Assembly (NCBI GenBank): GCA_963789885.1
Contig: CAWBNB010000033.1
Location: forward strand, 248,001-312,000
Direction of reading: 5' to 3'
Origin: DATEDA01 sp963789885
GTDB lineage: Bacteria > Pseudomonadota > Gammaproteobacteria > Burkholderiales > SG8-39
DNA length: 64,000 bases
A program made the position numbers and the translations under genes. This document shows, piece by piece, positions 50,230-58,422 of this stretch (positions are counted from its first letter, which is position 1; every line of letters begins with the position of its first letter). The notes under the pieces were generated by a model. It made no database searches. It was not told the origin of the DNA and saw nothing but the letters and a program-made list of their open reading frames with translations.

Positions 50230-51504
50230 TCAACCGATGTACTGCAGGATCCACAACGACAGTTGCGGCACGTAGGTGATGATCATCAGCGCGCCGACCG
50301 CGGCGACGATGAACGGCACCAGGCCCGGGTAGATGCTGGACACGGGTGCCCTGAACACCGCCTGGCCGACGAAGATGTTCACGCCGAACGGGGGCGTGAA
50401 GGTCCCGATGCTGAGGTTCATGATCAGGATCACGCCGAAGTGCACCGGGTCGACGCCGATCGCCCTGGCGATCGGGACGAGGAGTGGCGTGAGCACGAGG
50501 ATCGACGACGCCGTGTCGAGGAACATCCCGACGAGGAGGAGCACCACGTTGATTGCCATCAGCACCGCCCACGGCGGCAGCTCGAGGCTCGTGATGAACG
50601 CGGCCAGCGCCTGCGGCGCACCGCCCACGGTCAGCGTCCAGGAGAAGAGGCCGGCCGCGGCGACGATGACGAAGACCTGGGCGGTGAGGTACATCGAGCG
50701 CGCGGCCGACTCGAAGATCTCGCGCGGCGTGATCTCGCGATAGACGAGCCCGACCACGATGATCGCGTACACGCACGCCCCGCCCGCCGCCTCGGTGGGC
50801 GAGAACACTCCGGCGTAGATCCCGCCGAGGATGAAGACCGGCGCGAGGATCGACCAGACCCCGTCGCGCGTCGCCGCGACGAACTCGGCGAGGTCGAACC
50901 GCATCGTGCCGCGCTCGCCGCGGCGGCTGACGTAGTACCAGATGTAGCCGCCGAAGAACGCGGCCAGCACGAGTCCGGGGAAGATGCCGGCGGCGAACAG
51001 CTTGACGACCGAGGTGTCGGACGCAGTGCCGTAGAGGATGAAGCCGATCGATGGCGGGATCAGATTGTCGATCGCGCCGGCAGAGATGAGGAGGCCCGAC
51101 GAGAACCGCTCGCTATAGCCCGCGTCGCGGAGGCGCTGGTAGGTCATCCCGCCGACCGCGGCGACGGTCGCGGCGGTCGAGCCCGAGATCGCGCTGAACA
51201 CGGTCGCGGTGCCGAGCGCGGTGAAGGGCAGGCTGCCGCGCACGCCGCCGATCATCGACGTCACCCAGCGCACGAGTCGCGCGGATACGCCGCCACGGCC
51301 CATCAGGTCGCCGGCGAAGATGAAGAACGGGACCGCGAGCAGCGCGTACTTGTCGATGCTCGCGTACATCACCTGGTGGATCGCCGTCGTCGGGATGCCG
51401 GCGAAGAAGGCGAGCACGATGGACGCGGTGGCGAGCAGGATCAGGAAGAACGGGAAGCCGAGCGCAAGCAGGACGAGCGGCATGAGCGCGACCACCCAGC
51501 CCAC
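50230..51504 (-). CDS. dctM: TRAP transporter large permease (DctM)
   Basis: 424 residues, about 12 helices. DctM family landmarks: FAGDLMGRGGVSARLVRWVT, GTATVFSAISGSTAATVAAV (transport loop) and GAIDNLIPPSIGFILYGT, plus the repeat MNLSIGTFTPPFGVNIFVGQ near the end. It couples Na+ to substrate uptake with DctQ and the periplasmic DctP encoded next to it. Last of the dctP-dctQ-dctM run. Confidence 0.93.
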   Translation of the reverse strand: MGWVVALMPLVLLALGFPFFLILLATASIVLAFFAGIPTTAIHQVMYASIDKYALLAVPFFIFAGDLMGRGGVSARLVRWVTSMIGGVRGSLPFTALGTATVFSAISGSTAATVAAVGGMTYQRLRDAGYSERFSSGLLISAGAIDNLIPPSIGFILYGTASDTSVVKLFAAGIFPGLVLAAFFGGYIWYYVSRRGERGTMRFDLAEFVAATRDGVWSILAPVFILGGIYAGVFSPTEAAGGACVYAIIVVGLVYREITPREIFESAARSMYLTAQVFVIVAAAGLFSWTLTVGGAPQALAAFITSLELPPWAVLMAINVVLLLVGMFLDTASSILVLTPLLVPIARAIGVDPVHFGVILIMNLSIGTFTPPFGVNIFVGQAVFRAPVSSIYPGLVPFIVAAVGALMIITYVPQLSLWILQYIG

Positions 51505-51514
51505 GCCGCGCCTC

Positions 51515-51991
51515 CTAGAACTTCCCGGTGAGGTACGACCGGATGCGGACGAGGACGGCGAGGACGGTCAGCACGAAGCCGGCGAGCAGCGCGGCCTGCG
51601 GGATGGCCTTCGGCACGCCGAGCGCGAGGCTGACCTGCCCCGACTGCGCCATCAGGACGACGACCTGCCAGGACTGCGTGATCACGAAGACGCAGGTGGC
51701 GAGCATGATGGCGGTGGTCAGGCCGTTCAGCACGAGTTGCCAGCGGCCGCGGAACTGCGACGAGAAGAGGTCCATGTTCAGATGGGCGCCGTTGTAGGCG
51801 ATCGCGCCCATTCCGACGAACACCCCCCACACCACGAGGAAGACGAGAACCTCCTCGGCCCAGAAGATCGCCCGGCCGAAGACGTAACGACCCACGACGT
51901 TGGCGAAGACGATCGCCACGCCGGCCAGCATCAGCGTGCCGAGGATGCAGTTCGGTGCCGTGACGAACGCGAACCGGGCGAGGCGGCGCAT
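51515..51991 (-). CDS. dctQ: TRAP transporter small permease (DctQ)
   Basis: 158 residues from ATG 51991, four helices. DctQ mark: VVGRYVFGRAIFWAEEVLVF followed by GMGAIAYNGAHLNMDLFSSQ. It forms the membrane complex with DctM. It lies 17 bases after dctP and 10 before dctM. Confidence 0.88.
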   Translation of the reverse strand: MRRLARFAFVTAPNCILGTLMLAGVAIVFANVVGRYVFGRAIFWAEEVLVFLVVWGVFVGMGAIAYNGAHLNMDLFSSQFRGRWQLVLNGLTTAIMLATCVFVITQSWQVVVLMAQSGQVSLALGVPKAIPQAALLAGFVLTVLAVLVRIRSYLTGKF

Positions 51992-52008
51992 GCGGCCCGC
52001 GCTTCCGT

Positions 52009-53016
52009 TCAGTACTTGCGCGAGGTCGTCGCCAGCGTCTTGTAGAACGAGTTGACCGCGGGATTGTCCTTGGTCACTTCTTCGCCGATGCCGGCGAGAA
52101 TCTGCCGCACGCGCGCCTGGTCGTCGGCGGGCAACGACACGAACTCGCCGCCCACCTCGGTCCAGCGCTTGCGCATCTGCTCGTCGAGGGCGCGCGACTG
52201 CGCCATGAGGCGCGGCTGGAGCTTGTTGCCTTCCTCGATCACCATCTGCCGGAGGTCCGGCGGCAGCTTGGCGAGCCACGGCCGGCTCACCACGCCTACC
52301 GACACGATCATGGTGTCGTTGACCTGAGTGATCACCTTGCTGATGTCGTTGAACTTGAGGTTCACGTACACGGCGGTGGCGCTCATCGTCCCGTCGATCA
52401 CGCCCTGCTGCAGCCCCGGGATCACCTCGGGCAGGTCCATCGGCACGGCGGTGCCGCCGAACTGCTGCATCTTCGCGCGCTCCGCCGCGGTCGCGTTCAC
52501 GCGCAGCTTCTTGCCCTTGAAGTCGTCGAGCCGGCGCAGCGGCTGCTTGGCAAGGTAGTGCGCGAAGCCGTACGTGAACACCGACACCACCTGGAGCCCC
52601 TTGTCGCTGCCGAGGGCGAGGATCTCCTTGTTGACCGCCGGGTCGAGGAGGATCTTCTCCGCCTGCGCCGGATCGCGGAAGAGCACCGGGATGCTGAAGG
52701 TGCCGAAGCGCGGGTCGACGCCGGCGAAGAAGTCGGTCGGCGCGCTGACGCCCTCCACCGTGCCGAGCTGCGCCCCCTCGATCAGGCTCGCGATTCCGCC
52801 GAGCTGGGCGCGCGGGAAGATCTTCACCTCGATCCGTCCGTTCGATCGCGGCTCGATCGCTTCCTTGTACCAGGTCGCCCACTGGTGCTGGATGTCGTTC
52901 ACCGTCCCGAACCCGAGCTTCATCGTGAAGTCGGCCGCGGACGCGGGCGCCGCGAGCGCGCCGAGGACCAGCCCGGCGGCGGCGAGCGAGCGGATTGCGA
53001 GTGCAGTGCGTGGCAT
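52009..53016 (-). CDS. dctP: TRAP transporter substrate-binding protein (DctP)
   Basis: 335 residues with a signal peptide cleaved near PASAADF. DctP fold: MKLGFGTVNDIQHQWATWYK, VKIFPRAQLGGIASLIEGAQ, the conserved arginine region GKKLRVNATAAERAK and NLKFNDISKVITQVNDTMIV. It binds an organic acid in the periplasm and delivers it to DctQM. The neighbouring cupin, aldolase and OCD-like genes suggest an organic or amino acid that these enzymes process; the identity is not deducible. Confidence 0.92.
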   Translation of the reverse strand: MPRTALAIRSLAAAGLVLGALAAPASAADFTMKLGFGTVNDIQHQWATWYKEAIEPRSNGRIEVKIFPRAQLGGIASLIEGAQLGTVEGVSAPTDFFAGVDPRFGTFSIPVLFRDPAQAEKILLDPAVNKEILALGSDKGLQVVSVFTYGFAHYLAKQPLRRLDDFKGKKLRVNATAAERAKMQQFGGTAVPMDLPEVIPGLQQGVIDGTMSATAVYVNLKFNDISKVITQVNDTMIVSVGVVSRPWLAKLPPDLRQMVIEEGNKLQPRLMAQSRALDEQMRKRWTEVGGEFVSLPADDQARVRQILAGIGEEVTKDNPAVNSFYKTLATTSRKY

Positions 53017-53094
53017 TAGCGTCTCCTCCTCCTGATCCCGCCCTTGATCATCCGTCTTGCTCCGCGCGCGCCCGGGGCGGCCGGGCCTGCGGCA

Positions 53095-53781
53095 CTACCA
53101 GACGAGGTCGCCCTCGCGGATGAGCATCATGCACCCTTCGTCCTCGGTATACGGCGCGTGCGGGACGCCGATCGGCATCCGGAACCAGATGCCCGGCGTG
53201 TACGCGGTGTACTCGTCCTTGAGGCAGCCCTTGACGATCAGGGTCTCCTCGCCGATCGCGTGATTGTGCGTCGGGATCTTCTTTTGCGGATGGACGAATC
53301 CGAACCGCGAGGTCTCGATGCCGTGCATGTCGCGGTACAGGTGCAGGACATCCGCGCCGCGGTGCGGGAACGGCGTCCACGGCGTCGTCTTGGCGTCGAT
53401 CACCATACGCTCGTCGGGCTGCTTCGGGCGGATCGGCACGCGCCACTTCACGTACAGCACGCAGCCGGTCCGCGAGCTCGGCGTGTGCCGCGCGCCGGCC
53501 GGGTTGCGGATGAACGTGTGCTGGCCGTACTCGCCGTGCCCGTCCGAATAGGTGCCGTCGAGGACGAAGACGTCCATCCGCGTCTCGAGCACTTCGGTCG
53601 GCATGCTGGCGTTCGGCTCGAAGTTGAGCAGCGCGGTCTCGCGGCCCTTCTTGGGGTCGATCACCCGCTCGAGCACCTTGCGCGAGACACCGGCGTGCTC
53701 GGTGGGCTCCCAGGGCATGTTGTTCGTATCCAGCATCACGACCTTGTCCGGATCCGCGTTGACCTGCGCGCGCGCCTGCAT
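53095..53781 (-). CDS. Double-cupin protein (ChrR-like cupin)
   Basis: 228 residues from ATG 53781, with GGAGGAGG before it. Two cupin halves: FEPNASMPTEVLETRMDVFV, LDGTYSDGHGEYGQHTFIRN and RHTPSSRTGCVLYVKWR in the first; VHPQKKIPTHNHAIGEETLI, VKGCLKDEYTAYTPGIWFRM and GVPHAPYTEDEGCMMLIRE in the second. The His/Glu metal ligands (HNHAIGEE) are clear in the second half. It is the probable first gene of the cupin-dctPQM operon and divergent from the CDGSH and GntR genes. Confidence 0.8.
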   Translation of the reverse strand: MQARAQVNADPDKVVMLDTNNMPWEPTEHAGVSRKVLERVIDPKKGRETALLNFEPNASMPTEVLETRMDVFVLDGTYSDGHGEYGQHTFIRNPAGARHTPSSRTGCVLYVKWRVPIRPKQPDERMVIDAKTTPWTPFPHRGADVLHLYRDMHGIETSRFGFVHPQKKIPTHNHAIGEETLIVKGCLKDEYTAYTPGIWFRMPIGVPHAPYTEDEGCMMLIREGDLVW

Positions 53782-53809
53782 GGCCTCCTCCCTCCCGCTG
53801 GATAAACCG

Positions 53810-53870
53810 CGAAAATTACGATAGGCTAGTTTTCGATCGATTGTCAATTGAAAGATCGGTAGTCCGTTCG
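53810..53870. promoter_or_regulatory. AT-rich divergent promoter/operator region
   Basis: Between the cupin and CDGSH genes the DNA turns AT-rich and holds ATTGTCAAT (53840-53848) inside a CGATCGATTGTCAATTG stretch. It is a plausible operator for the GntR/FCD regulator encoded 330 bases away and would cover both divergent promoters. The exact site is not proven. Confidence 0.4.
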
Positions 53871-53892
53871 CCACCGCTGGAGGCCGAGGCCG

Positions 53893-54144
53893 ATGTCCGA
53901 CGAGGAACCGAAGATCGCGCAGAAAGGCCCCTACCGGGTCGAGTTGATGGCCACGTACCGGTACGGCTGGTGCGCCTGCGGCCTGAGCAAGTCGCAGCCG
54001 TTCTGCGACGGCTCGCACACGATGACGAAGACCGGCATCCAGCCGGTGATCTGGACCCACGACAAGGACGAGACCGTCTCGCTCTGCGGCTGCAAGCGGA
54101 CCGGCAACCGGCCGTACTGCGACAGCACCCACAGAAAGCTCTGA
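53893..54144 (+). CDS. CDGSH iron-sulfur domain protein (two motifs)
   Basis: 83 residues with two CDGSH-type 2Fe-2S sites: WCACGLSKSQPFCDGSH (about 27-43) and LCGCKRTGNRPYCDSTH (about 64-80), each with the CxC...C...H ligand set. Dual-motif bacterial proteins of this size are common near oxidative catabolic genes. The redox role is unknown. It is 25 bases before the GntR gene. Confidence 0.9.
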   Translation: MSDEEPKIAQKGPYRVELMATYRYGWCACGLSKSQPFCDGSHTMTKTGIQPVIWTHDKDETVSLCGCKRTGNRPYCDSTHRKL

Positions 54145-54169
54145 CGGGCGGGGGCGGGGAGCGAGCACA

Positions 54170-54874
54170 GTGACCAAGCCGCTGGAGCACGCCGTGGTGG
54201 AAAACGTCGCCGCCGACGCGCAGGCGGGCGTGACGCTCGCGACCGCGATCAGCGACCGCATCCGGTCCGAGATCCTGAGCGGGAAGAAGAAGCCGGGTAC
54301 GAAGCTCCGGCTCGACGAGATCAAGGCGGAGTTCGGCGTCAGCTGGAGCCCGATCCGCGAGGGGCTCTCGCGGCTGCTGGCAGAGGGGCTTGTCACGACC
54401 GAGGACCAGCGCGGGTTCCGGGTCGCGCCGGTCTCGCAGGCGCATCTCGCCGACATCATCGGCACCCGCGCCGCGCTCGAGAGCATGGCACTGCGGGCCT
54501 CGATCGAGCACGGCGACGACGCGTGGGAGGCGGACCTCCTCTCGGCCCACCACCGGCTGAGCAAGTTCGAGACGCGGCGGTGGGAGGGGCGCGAGCTTGA
54601 CCAGTGGGAGGTGTGGCACCGCACGTATCACGACGCCCTGATCCGCGGTTGCGGCTCGCCAATCCTGCTGCAGTTCTGCAACATGCTCCACGACATGAAC
54701 TACCGCTACCGGCGGCTGTTCCTGACCACGCACGAGCCCGACCGCGACGTCGCCGCGGAGCACCGCGCGATCGCCGACGCGACGCTCGCGCGCGACGTGG
54801 ACAAGGCGTGCCGGCTGCTCGAGAGCCACATCGAGCGCACCGGGCGCAACATCCTGCAGTCGATGTCGGACTAG
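54170..54874 (+). CDS. GntR-family regulator, FCD (FadR-C-type) subfamily
   Basis: 234 residues, GTG start at 54170. The N-terminal winged helix (about 25-90) has AISDRIRSEILSGKKKPGTK, LRLDEIKAEFGVSWSPIREG and LSRLLAEGLVTTEDQRGFRV. The C-terminal FCD domain carries metal/ligand-binding histidines in WHRTYHDALIRGCGSP, LHDMNYRY and AEHRAIADATLARD. It probably represses the surrounding transport and catabolic genes until the substrate or an intermediate binds. Confidence 0.9.
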   Translation: MTKPLEHAVVENVAADAQAGVTLATAISDRIRSEILSGKKKPGTKLRLDEIKAEFGVSWSPIREGLSRLLAEGLVTTEDQRGFRVAPVSQAHLADIIGTRAALESMALRASIEHGDDAWEADLLSAHHRLSKFETRRWEGRELDQWEVWHRTYHDALIRGCGSPILLQFCNMLHDMNYRYRRLFLTTHEPDRDVAAEHRAIADATLARDVDKACRLLESHIERTGRNILQSMSD

Positions 54875-54928
54875 GCGGCGGCGCGGCGGACCGCGCGGCA
54901 CCCGGACGCTGCCAGACGAGACACCAGC

Positions 54929-55915
54929 GTGAGCCGCAAGCCCGTATTCGTGTCCGCGGCGGCGACGGCGGCGGTGCTCGACTGGGGCGAGATGATCCGG
55001 GCGGTGCGCGCGGCCTATTCCGTCCCGCACCCGCCGCAGACGAGCGTCCGGGCCGTCGCCCGCGGCAACGGCACTTCGATCCGCGGCCTCGTCTCGGCTC
55101 CGCCGTCGACGAGCTGCATGGGCGCGAAGGTGTTCGGCGTCGCGCGGGCGCGCCAGGTCACCTACCTCCTGCCGCTCTTCGATCAGGAAACGGCCGAGCT
55201 GGTCGCGCTCGTCGACGCCCTGCACATCACGGCGCTGCGGACCGCGGCGACCTCGGCGGTCGCGGCCGACCAGCTCGCGCCGCGGCGTCCGTCGACGCTC
55301 GGCGTGCTCGGGAGCGGCGCCGAGGCCCAGGCGCACGTCCGGGCGCTCGCCGCGGTACGCACGCTGCGGAGTGTGCGGCTCTTCAGCCCGAACCCCGCGA
55401 ACCGGGAGCGCGCGGCGCAGACGCTCGAGCGCGAGCTCCGCGTGCCGTGCGCGGCGGTCGCGAGCGCCGCCCACGCGGTGGCCGGCGCGGACATCGTCGT
55501 CGCCGCGGCGCGCTCCCGCGACGAGACGCCGATCCTCGACGGCGCCTGGCTCGCGCCAGGCGTGCTCCTCGTGTCGGTCGGGTCGACGGTCCCGGAGCAG
55601 CGCGAGCTCGACGTCCGCTCGATCGAGGTCTGCGACCTCATCGTCTGCGACGCGGTCCACGAGGTCGTGAACGAGACCGGCGACTTCCTGGCGGCGAAGG
55701 CGGCGGGCGTGGCGTTCGAGGACAAGCTCGCGACGCTCAACGACCTCGTCGCCCACAAGGTGGACGCACGCGTCGCGGCCGCCCGGCAGCCGATGTACAA
55801 GTCGGTGGGTGCCGCGATCCAGGACGTCGTGATCGGCGAGATGGCCTACCGCGCGGCGGTCGAGCTCGGCCTCGCCCCGGAGCTCGAGGCGCGCCTCGAG
55901 GTCAAACACCTGTAA
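54929..55915 (+). CDS. Ornithine cyclodeaminase / mu-crystallin family protein
   Basis: 328 residues, GTG start. Rossmann-type NAD(P) site LGVLGSGAEAQAHVRALAAV, preceded by DALHITALRTAATSAVAADQ, and GSTVPEQRELDVRSIEVCDL after it. The family includes ornithine cyclodeaminase, alanine dehydrogenase and ketimine reductases. The ornithine-specific residues could not be confirmed, so imine or amino acid dehydrogenase activity is as likely. It is placed between the GntR and the aldolase-type gene. Confidence 0.85.
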   Translation: MSRKPVFVSAAATAAVLDWGEMIRAVRAAYSVPHPPQTSVRAVARGNGTSIRGLVSAPPSTSCMGAKVFGVARARQVTYLLPLFDQETAELVALVDALHITALRTAATSAVAADQLAPRRPSTLGVLGSGAEAQAHVRALAAVRTLRSVRLFSPNPANRERAAQTLERELRVPCAAVASAAHAVAGADIVVAAARSRDETPILDGAWLAPGVLLVSVGSTVPEQRELDVRSIEVCDLIVCDAVHEVVNETGDFLAAKAAGVAFEDKLATLNDLVAHKVDARVAAARQPMYKSVGAAIQDVVIGEMAYRAAVELGLAPELEARLEVKHL

Positions 55916-55929
55916 CCGGAGGGAAGCGC

Positions 55930-56946
55930 ATGGCACGGTACAAGCGGCACGAGGCGCGCGAATGGGCGCGCGAGCACCTGCGGGGAGTGGCGAACGTCGT
56001 GATCCCCTCGTACGCCCGCGACCTCAAGCGGCTGAACGAGAAGGGCATCCGCCACGACGTCCGGCTCGAAATCGAGTACGGGTTCGCCGGAACGCTGATG
56101 GTCTCGGAAGTGGCGATCACGCTCGACGAGTACCGTCAGTTCTTCGAGTGGGCGGCGGACGAGGCGAAGGGTCGCCTGATGCTGATCCACCACGCGAGCT
56201 GGAACGACCTCGAGGAGAACATCGAGGCGGTGCGGATCGCCGAGGCAAACGGCGCCGAGCTGGTCCTGTTGTCTTACCCGCCAAATTTCTACCCGACGTC
56301 GGCGCAAGACATCTACGACTACACGCGCGCCTTCTGCGACGCGACCAGCCTCGCGGTCATGCTGTTCCCGGTGCCGCTCTGGGGATTCGACCGCGTGCAC
56401 CCGGCGGACATCGAATCGGCGGTCATCCGGCGGCTGATCAGCGATTGCCCGAACGTCGCCGCGGTCAAGGCCGAGGGCGGCATGCCGAGCATCATGGGGT
56501 TCGTGGAGTGCCACCGCCTCTTCGGCAAGGAAATCGTCGTCACCTGCCCGCTCGAGGCCGACATGGTGCCGCTCGCGCAGCTCGCGCCGATGCAGTTCAG
56601 CGGGACGAGCAACACCGAGTACTTCGGGCCGACGATTCCGCGGATCTTTCGCCTCCTCCAGGAGAAGCAGTACGACGAGGCGACGCGCCTCTACTGGCAG
56701 ATCCACCCCGCGCGCAAGGCCAACCAGGCCGCCAACGCGTACGTGTCGCAGACCCTCTTCCTGCACCGCATGCTCTGGAAGTTCCAGGGCTGGCTCAACG
56801 GCTTCAACGGTGGGCCGCTCCGCCGCCCGACGATGCGGCTTAACGACGGGCAGATGAACATGCTCCGCCAGGGCCTCGAGAAATCCGGCATCAAGCCGAC
56901 TGCGGATCCGAACGGCGCGTTCTTCGTCGGGCGACACTCGGCCTGA
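55930..56946 (+). CDS. Dihydrodipicolinate synthase/N-acetylneuraminate lyase family protein
   Basis: 338 residues from ATG 55930, with GGAGGG upstream. TIM-barrel DapA-like fold: VVIPSYARDLKRLNEKGIRH, ENIEAVRIAEANGAELVLLS (YPPNFYP loop) and NVAAVKAEGGMPSIMG, where the lysine is the likely Schiff-base residue. The C-terminus is longer than in DapA. The substrate is not DapA-like by context; it probably splits or forms a 2-keto acid in the catabolic cluster. A GC-rich hairpin follows the stop. Confidence 0.87.
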   Translation: MARYKRHEAREWAREHLRGVANVVIPSYARDLKRLNEKGIRHDVRLEIEYGFAGTLMVSEVAITLDEYRQFFEWAADEAKGRLMLIHHASWNDLEENIEAVRIAEANGAELVLLSYPPNFYPTSAQDIYDYTRAFCDATSLAVMLFPVPLWGFDRVHPADIESAVIRRLISDCPNVAAVKAEGGMPSIMGFVECHRLFGKEIVVTCPLEADMVPLAQLAPMQFSGTSNTEYFGPTIPRIFRLLQEKQYDEATRLYWQIHPARKANQAANAYVSQTLFLHRMLWKFQGWLNGFNGGPLRRPTMRLNDGQMNMLRQGLEKSGIKPTADPNGAFFVGRHSA

Positions 56947-56948
56947 AC

Positions 56949-56971
56949 CCGGCGCGCGGCTCGCGCGCCGG
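56949..56971. terminator. GC hairpin after the aldolase-family gene
   Basis: A perfect 10-bp stem CCGGCGCGCG / CGCGCGCCGG with a three-base loop, three bases after the stop. No T-run follows. It likely separates this operon from the decarboxylase promoter 22 bases further on. Confidence 0.5.
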
Positions 56972-56992
56972 GCAAATTCCCTGCCCGCTCTA

Positions 56993-57021
56993 TTGACCCC
57001 CCCGGGGGTGGGGTATATAGT
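56993..57021 (+). promoter_or_regulatory. Strong sigma-70 promoter for the decarboxylase leader
   Basis: TTGACC (56993-56998) and TATAGT (57016-57021) with the ideal 17-base spacer, in otherwise very GC-rich DNA. It predicts a transcript starting near 57028 and a leader of about 175 bases before the decarboxylase start. Confidence 0.7.
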
Positions 57022-57036
57022 CGCGCGCACATCGTT

Positions 57037-57076
57037 GGGCCGAAAGGCTTTTTTCCGGGGCCGCGAGGCCTTTTTT
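57037..57076 (+). promoter_or_regulatory. Two tandem GNRA-capped mini-hairpins, each followed by six T
   Basis: The first unit is GCC-GAAA-GGC then TTTTTT (57039-57054). The second is GGCC-GCGA-GGCC then TTTTTT (57059-57076). Both have GNRA tetraloops and a U6 tract, so they look like short intrinsic terminators or attenuators about 10 and 30 bases into the predicted transcript. The first arm GGGCC (57037-57041) can also pair with GGCCT (57067-57071), allowing alternative folds. Confidence 0.5.
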
Positions 57077-57117
57077 CTTTGGCGGTACGGGCCGTCACAA
57101 GAGGAGAGGAGGTCATC

Positions 57118-57180
57118 ATGACAGGCGAGAGGAAGTCGTACGGGGTCGAATTCTTCGACCGCGACGTACCCGTGACCTAG
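57118..57180 (+). CDS. Putative 20-aa leader peptide upstream of the amino acid decarboxylase
   Basis: ATG 57118 with an excellent ribosome site (GGAGAGGAGG ending five bases upstream) encodes MTGERKSYGV-EFFDRDVPVT and a TAG at 57178-57180, 23 bases before the decarboxylase ATG. The very strong ribosome site and position behind two terminator-like hairpins suggest a regulatory uORF, similar in concept to the SpeFL arrest peptide that controls an ornithine decarboxylase in enteric bacteria. The sequence itself is not recognised. Confidence 0.45.
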   Translation: MTGERKSYGVEFFDRDVPVT

Positions 57181-57203
57181 CTGTCCGCACCCCGGAGACC
57201 TTG

Positions 57204-58403
57204 ATGCCCGTTCGAGCTGTCGCACCCAGGAAGACCACCCCGACCCGCGCCCGGGCGCCACAGCGGCCCGAGCAACTCTTCGACACCCACCCCGAGACGA
57301 GCCTCGACCTCGAGCTCGTCCGCGCCGCCGCCAGGGACCGCTACGACCGGCCGTTCCTGCTGATCGACACCCGGATCATCCGCGAGAAGACGCGCCGGTT
57401 CGTCGCGGCGATGCCGCGCGTGCGGCCGCACTACGCGGTGAAGGCGAACCCCGACCCATGGGTGCTGCGCGTGCTGATCGAGGAGGGCACCGGCTTCGAG
57501 ATCGCGTCCACCGCGGAGCTCGATCTCCTGCTCGGGCTCGGCGTGCCGGCGGCGCAGGTCTTCTACTCGAACCCGATGAAGTCGCGCGAGTGGATCGGCT
57601 ACGCCGCCGCGAAAGGCGTCGAGTGGTTCGTGGTCGACGCGGTCGAGGAGCTGCGCAAGGTGCACGCGGTCCGGCCGGAGGCGAAGCTGTACCTGCGCAT
57701 CGACACGCCCAACATCGGCGCGGACTGGCCGCTCGCGGGCAAGTTCGGGGCGCACGCGGCCGAGATCCCGGACATCGTCGCGGCCGCGGCGAGCCTCGGT
57801 GCAAACCTGGCCGGCGTCACGTTCCACGTCGGCTCCCAGTGTCGCAACCCAGAAAACTGGCGGGTCGGCATCGAGAAGGCGCGCGCGGTGTTCGACCAGA
57901 TGATCGCGGCGGGCCTGAGCCCGAGCCTGCTCAACATCGGCGGCGGCTTCCCGGTGCGGCACGTGAAGCCGATCCCCTCGATCGAGGTCATCGGCGAGGT
58001 CGTGAACCGCGCGCTCGAGGCGTTCCCGCCGGAGATCGAGGTGATCGCCGAGCCGGGACGTTACCTGGTGTCCGACGCCGGCTACTTCGTGTGCCGCGTC
58101 GTCGGCACCGCGACCCGCAACGGCACGCGCTGGATGTACTGGGACGCCGGCCTCTTCGGCGGGATCATCGAGACCGCCGAGGGCCTCAAGTACAAGCTCC
58201 GCACCGACCGTGCCGGGCCCGATGTGAAATGGACGATCGCCGGGCCGACCTGCGACTCCGTGGACGTCATCCTGCGCGACGAGGAGCTGCCGGCCGACCT
58301 GCAGGACGGCGACTTCGTCTACATCCGGAACGCCGGCGCGTACACGACTGCGTACGCGTCGTGCTTCAACGGCTTCCCGCTGCCCGAGGTGAGGGTGCTG
58401 TAG
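57204..58403 (+). CDS. Type III fold PLP-dependent ornithine/lysine decarboxylase family
   Basis: 399 residues from ATG 57204 (TTG 57201 is also possible). Alanine-racemase-type barrel with PLP lysine K80 in RPHYAVKANPDPWVLR, FEIASTAELDLLLGLG, VTFHVGSQCRNPENW (phosphate and stacking His), LNIGGGFPVRHVKPIPSIEV and EVIAEPGRYLVSDAGY. The C-terminal barrel has the catalytic GPTCDSVDVI (Cys and Asp of the active site) and GAYTTAYASCFNGF. This is the eukaryote-like ODC group, making putrescine or cadaverine. Substrate choice between ornithine and lysine was not resolved. It has its own promoter and leader. Confidence 0.92.
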   Translation: MPVRAVAPRKTTPTRARAPQRPEQLFDTHPETSLDLELVRAAARDRYDRPFLLIDTRIIREKTRRFVAAMPRVRPHYAVKANPDPWVLRVLIEEGTGFEIASTAELDLLLGLGVPAAQVFYSNPMKSREWIGYAAAKGVEWFVVDAVEELRKVHAVRPEAKLYLRIDTPNIGADWPLAGKFGAHAAEIPDIVAAAASLGANLAGVTFHVGSQCRNPENWRVGIEKARAVFDQMIAAGLSPSLLNIGGGFPVRHVKPIPSIEVIGEVVNRALEAFPPEIEVIAEPGRYLVSDAGYFVCRVVGTATRNGTRWMYWDAGLFGGIIETAEGLKYKLRTDRAGPDVKWTIAGPTCDSVDVILRDEELPADLQDGDFVYIRNAGAYTTAYASCFNGFPLPEVRVL

Positions 58404-58422
58404 CGCCCGCGCAGGTCGGTCG

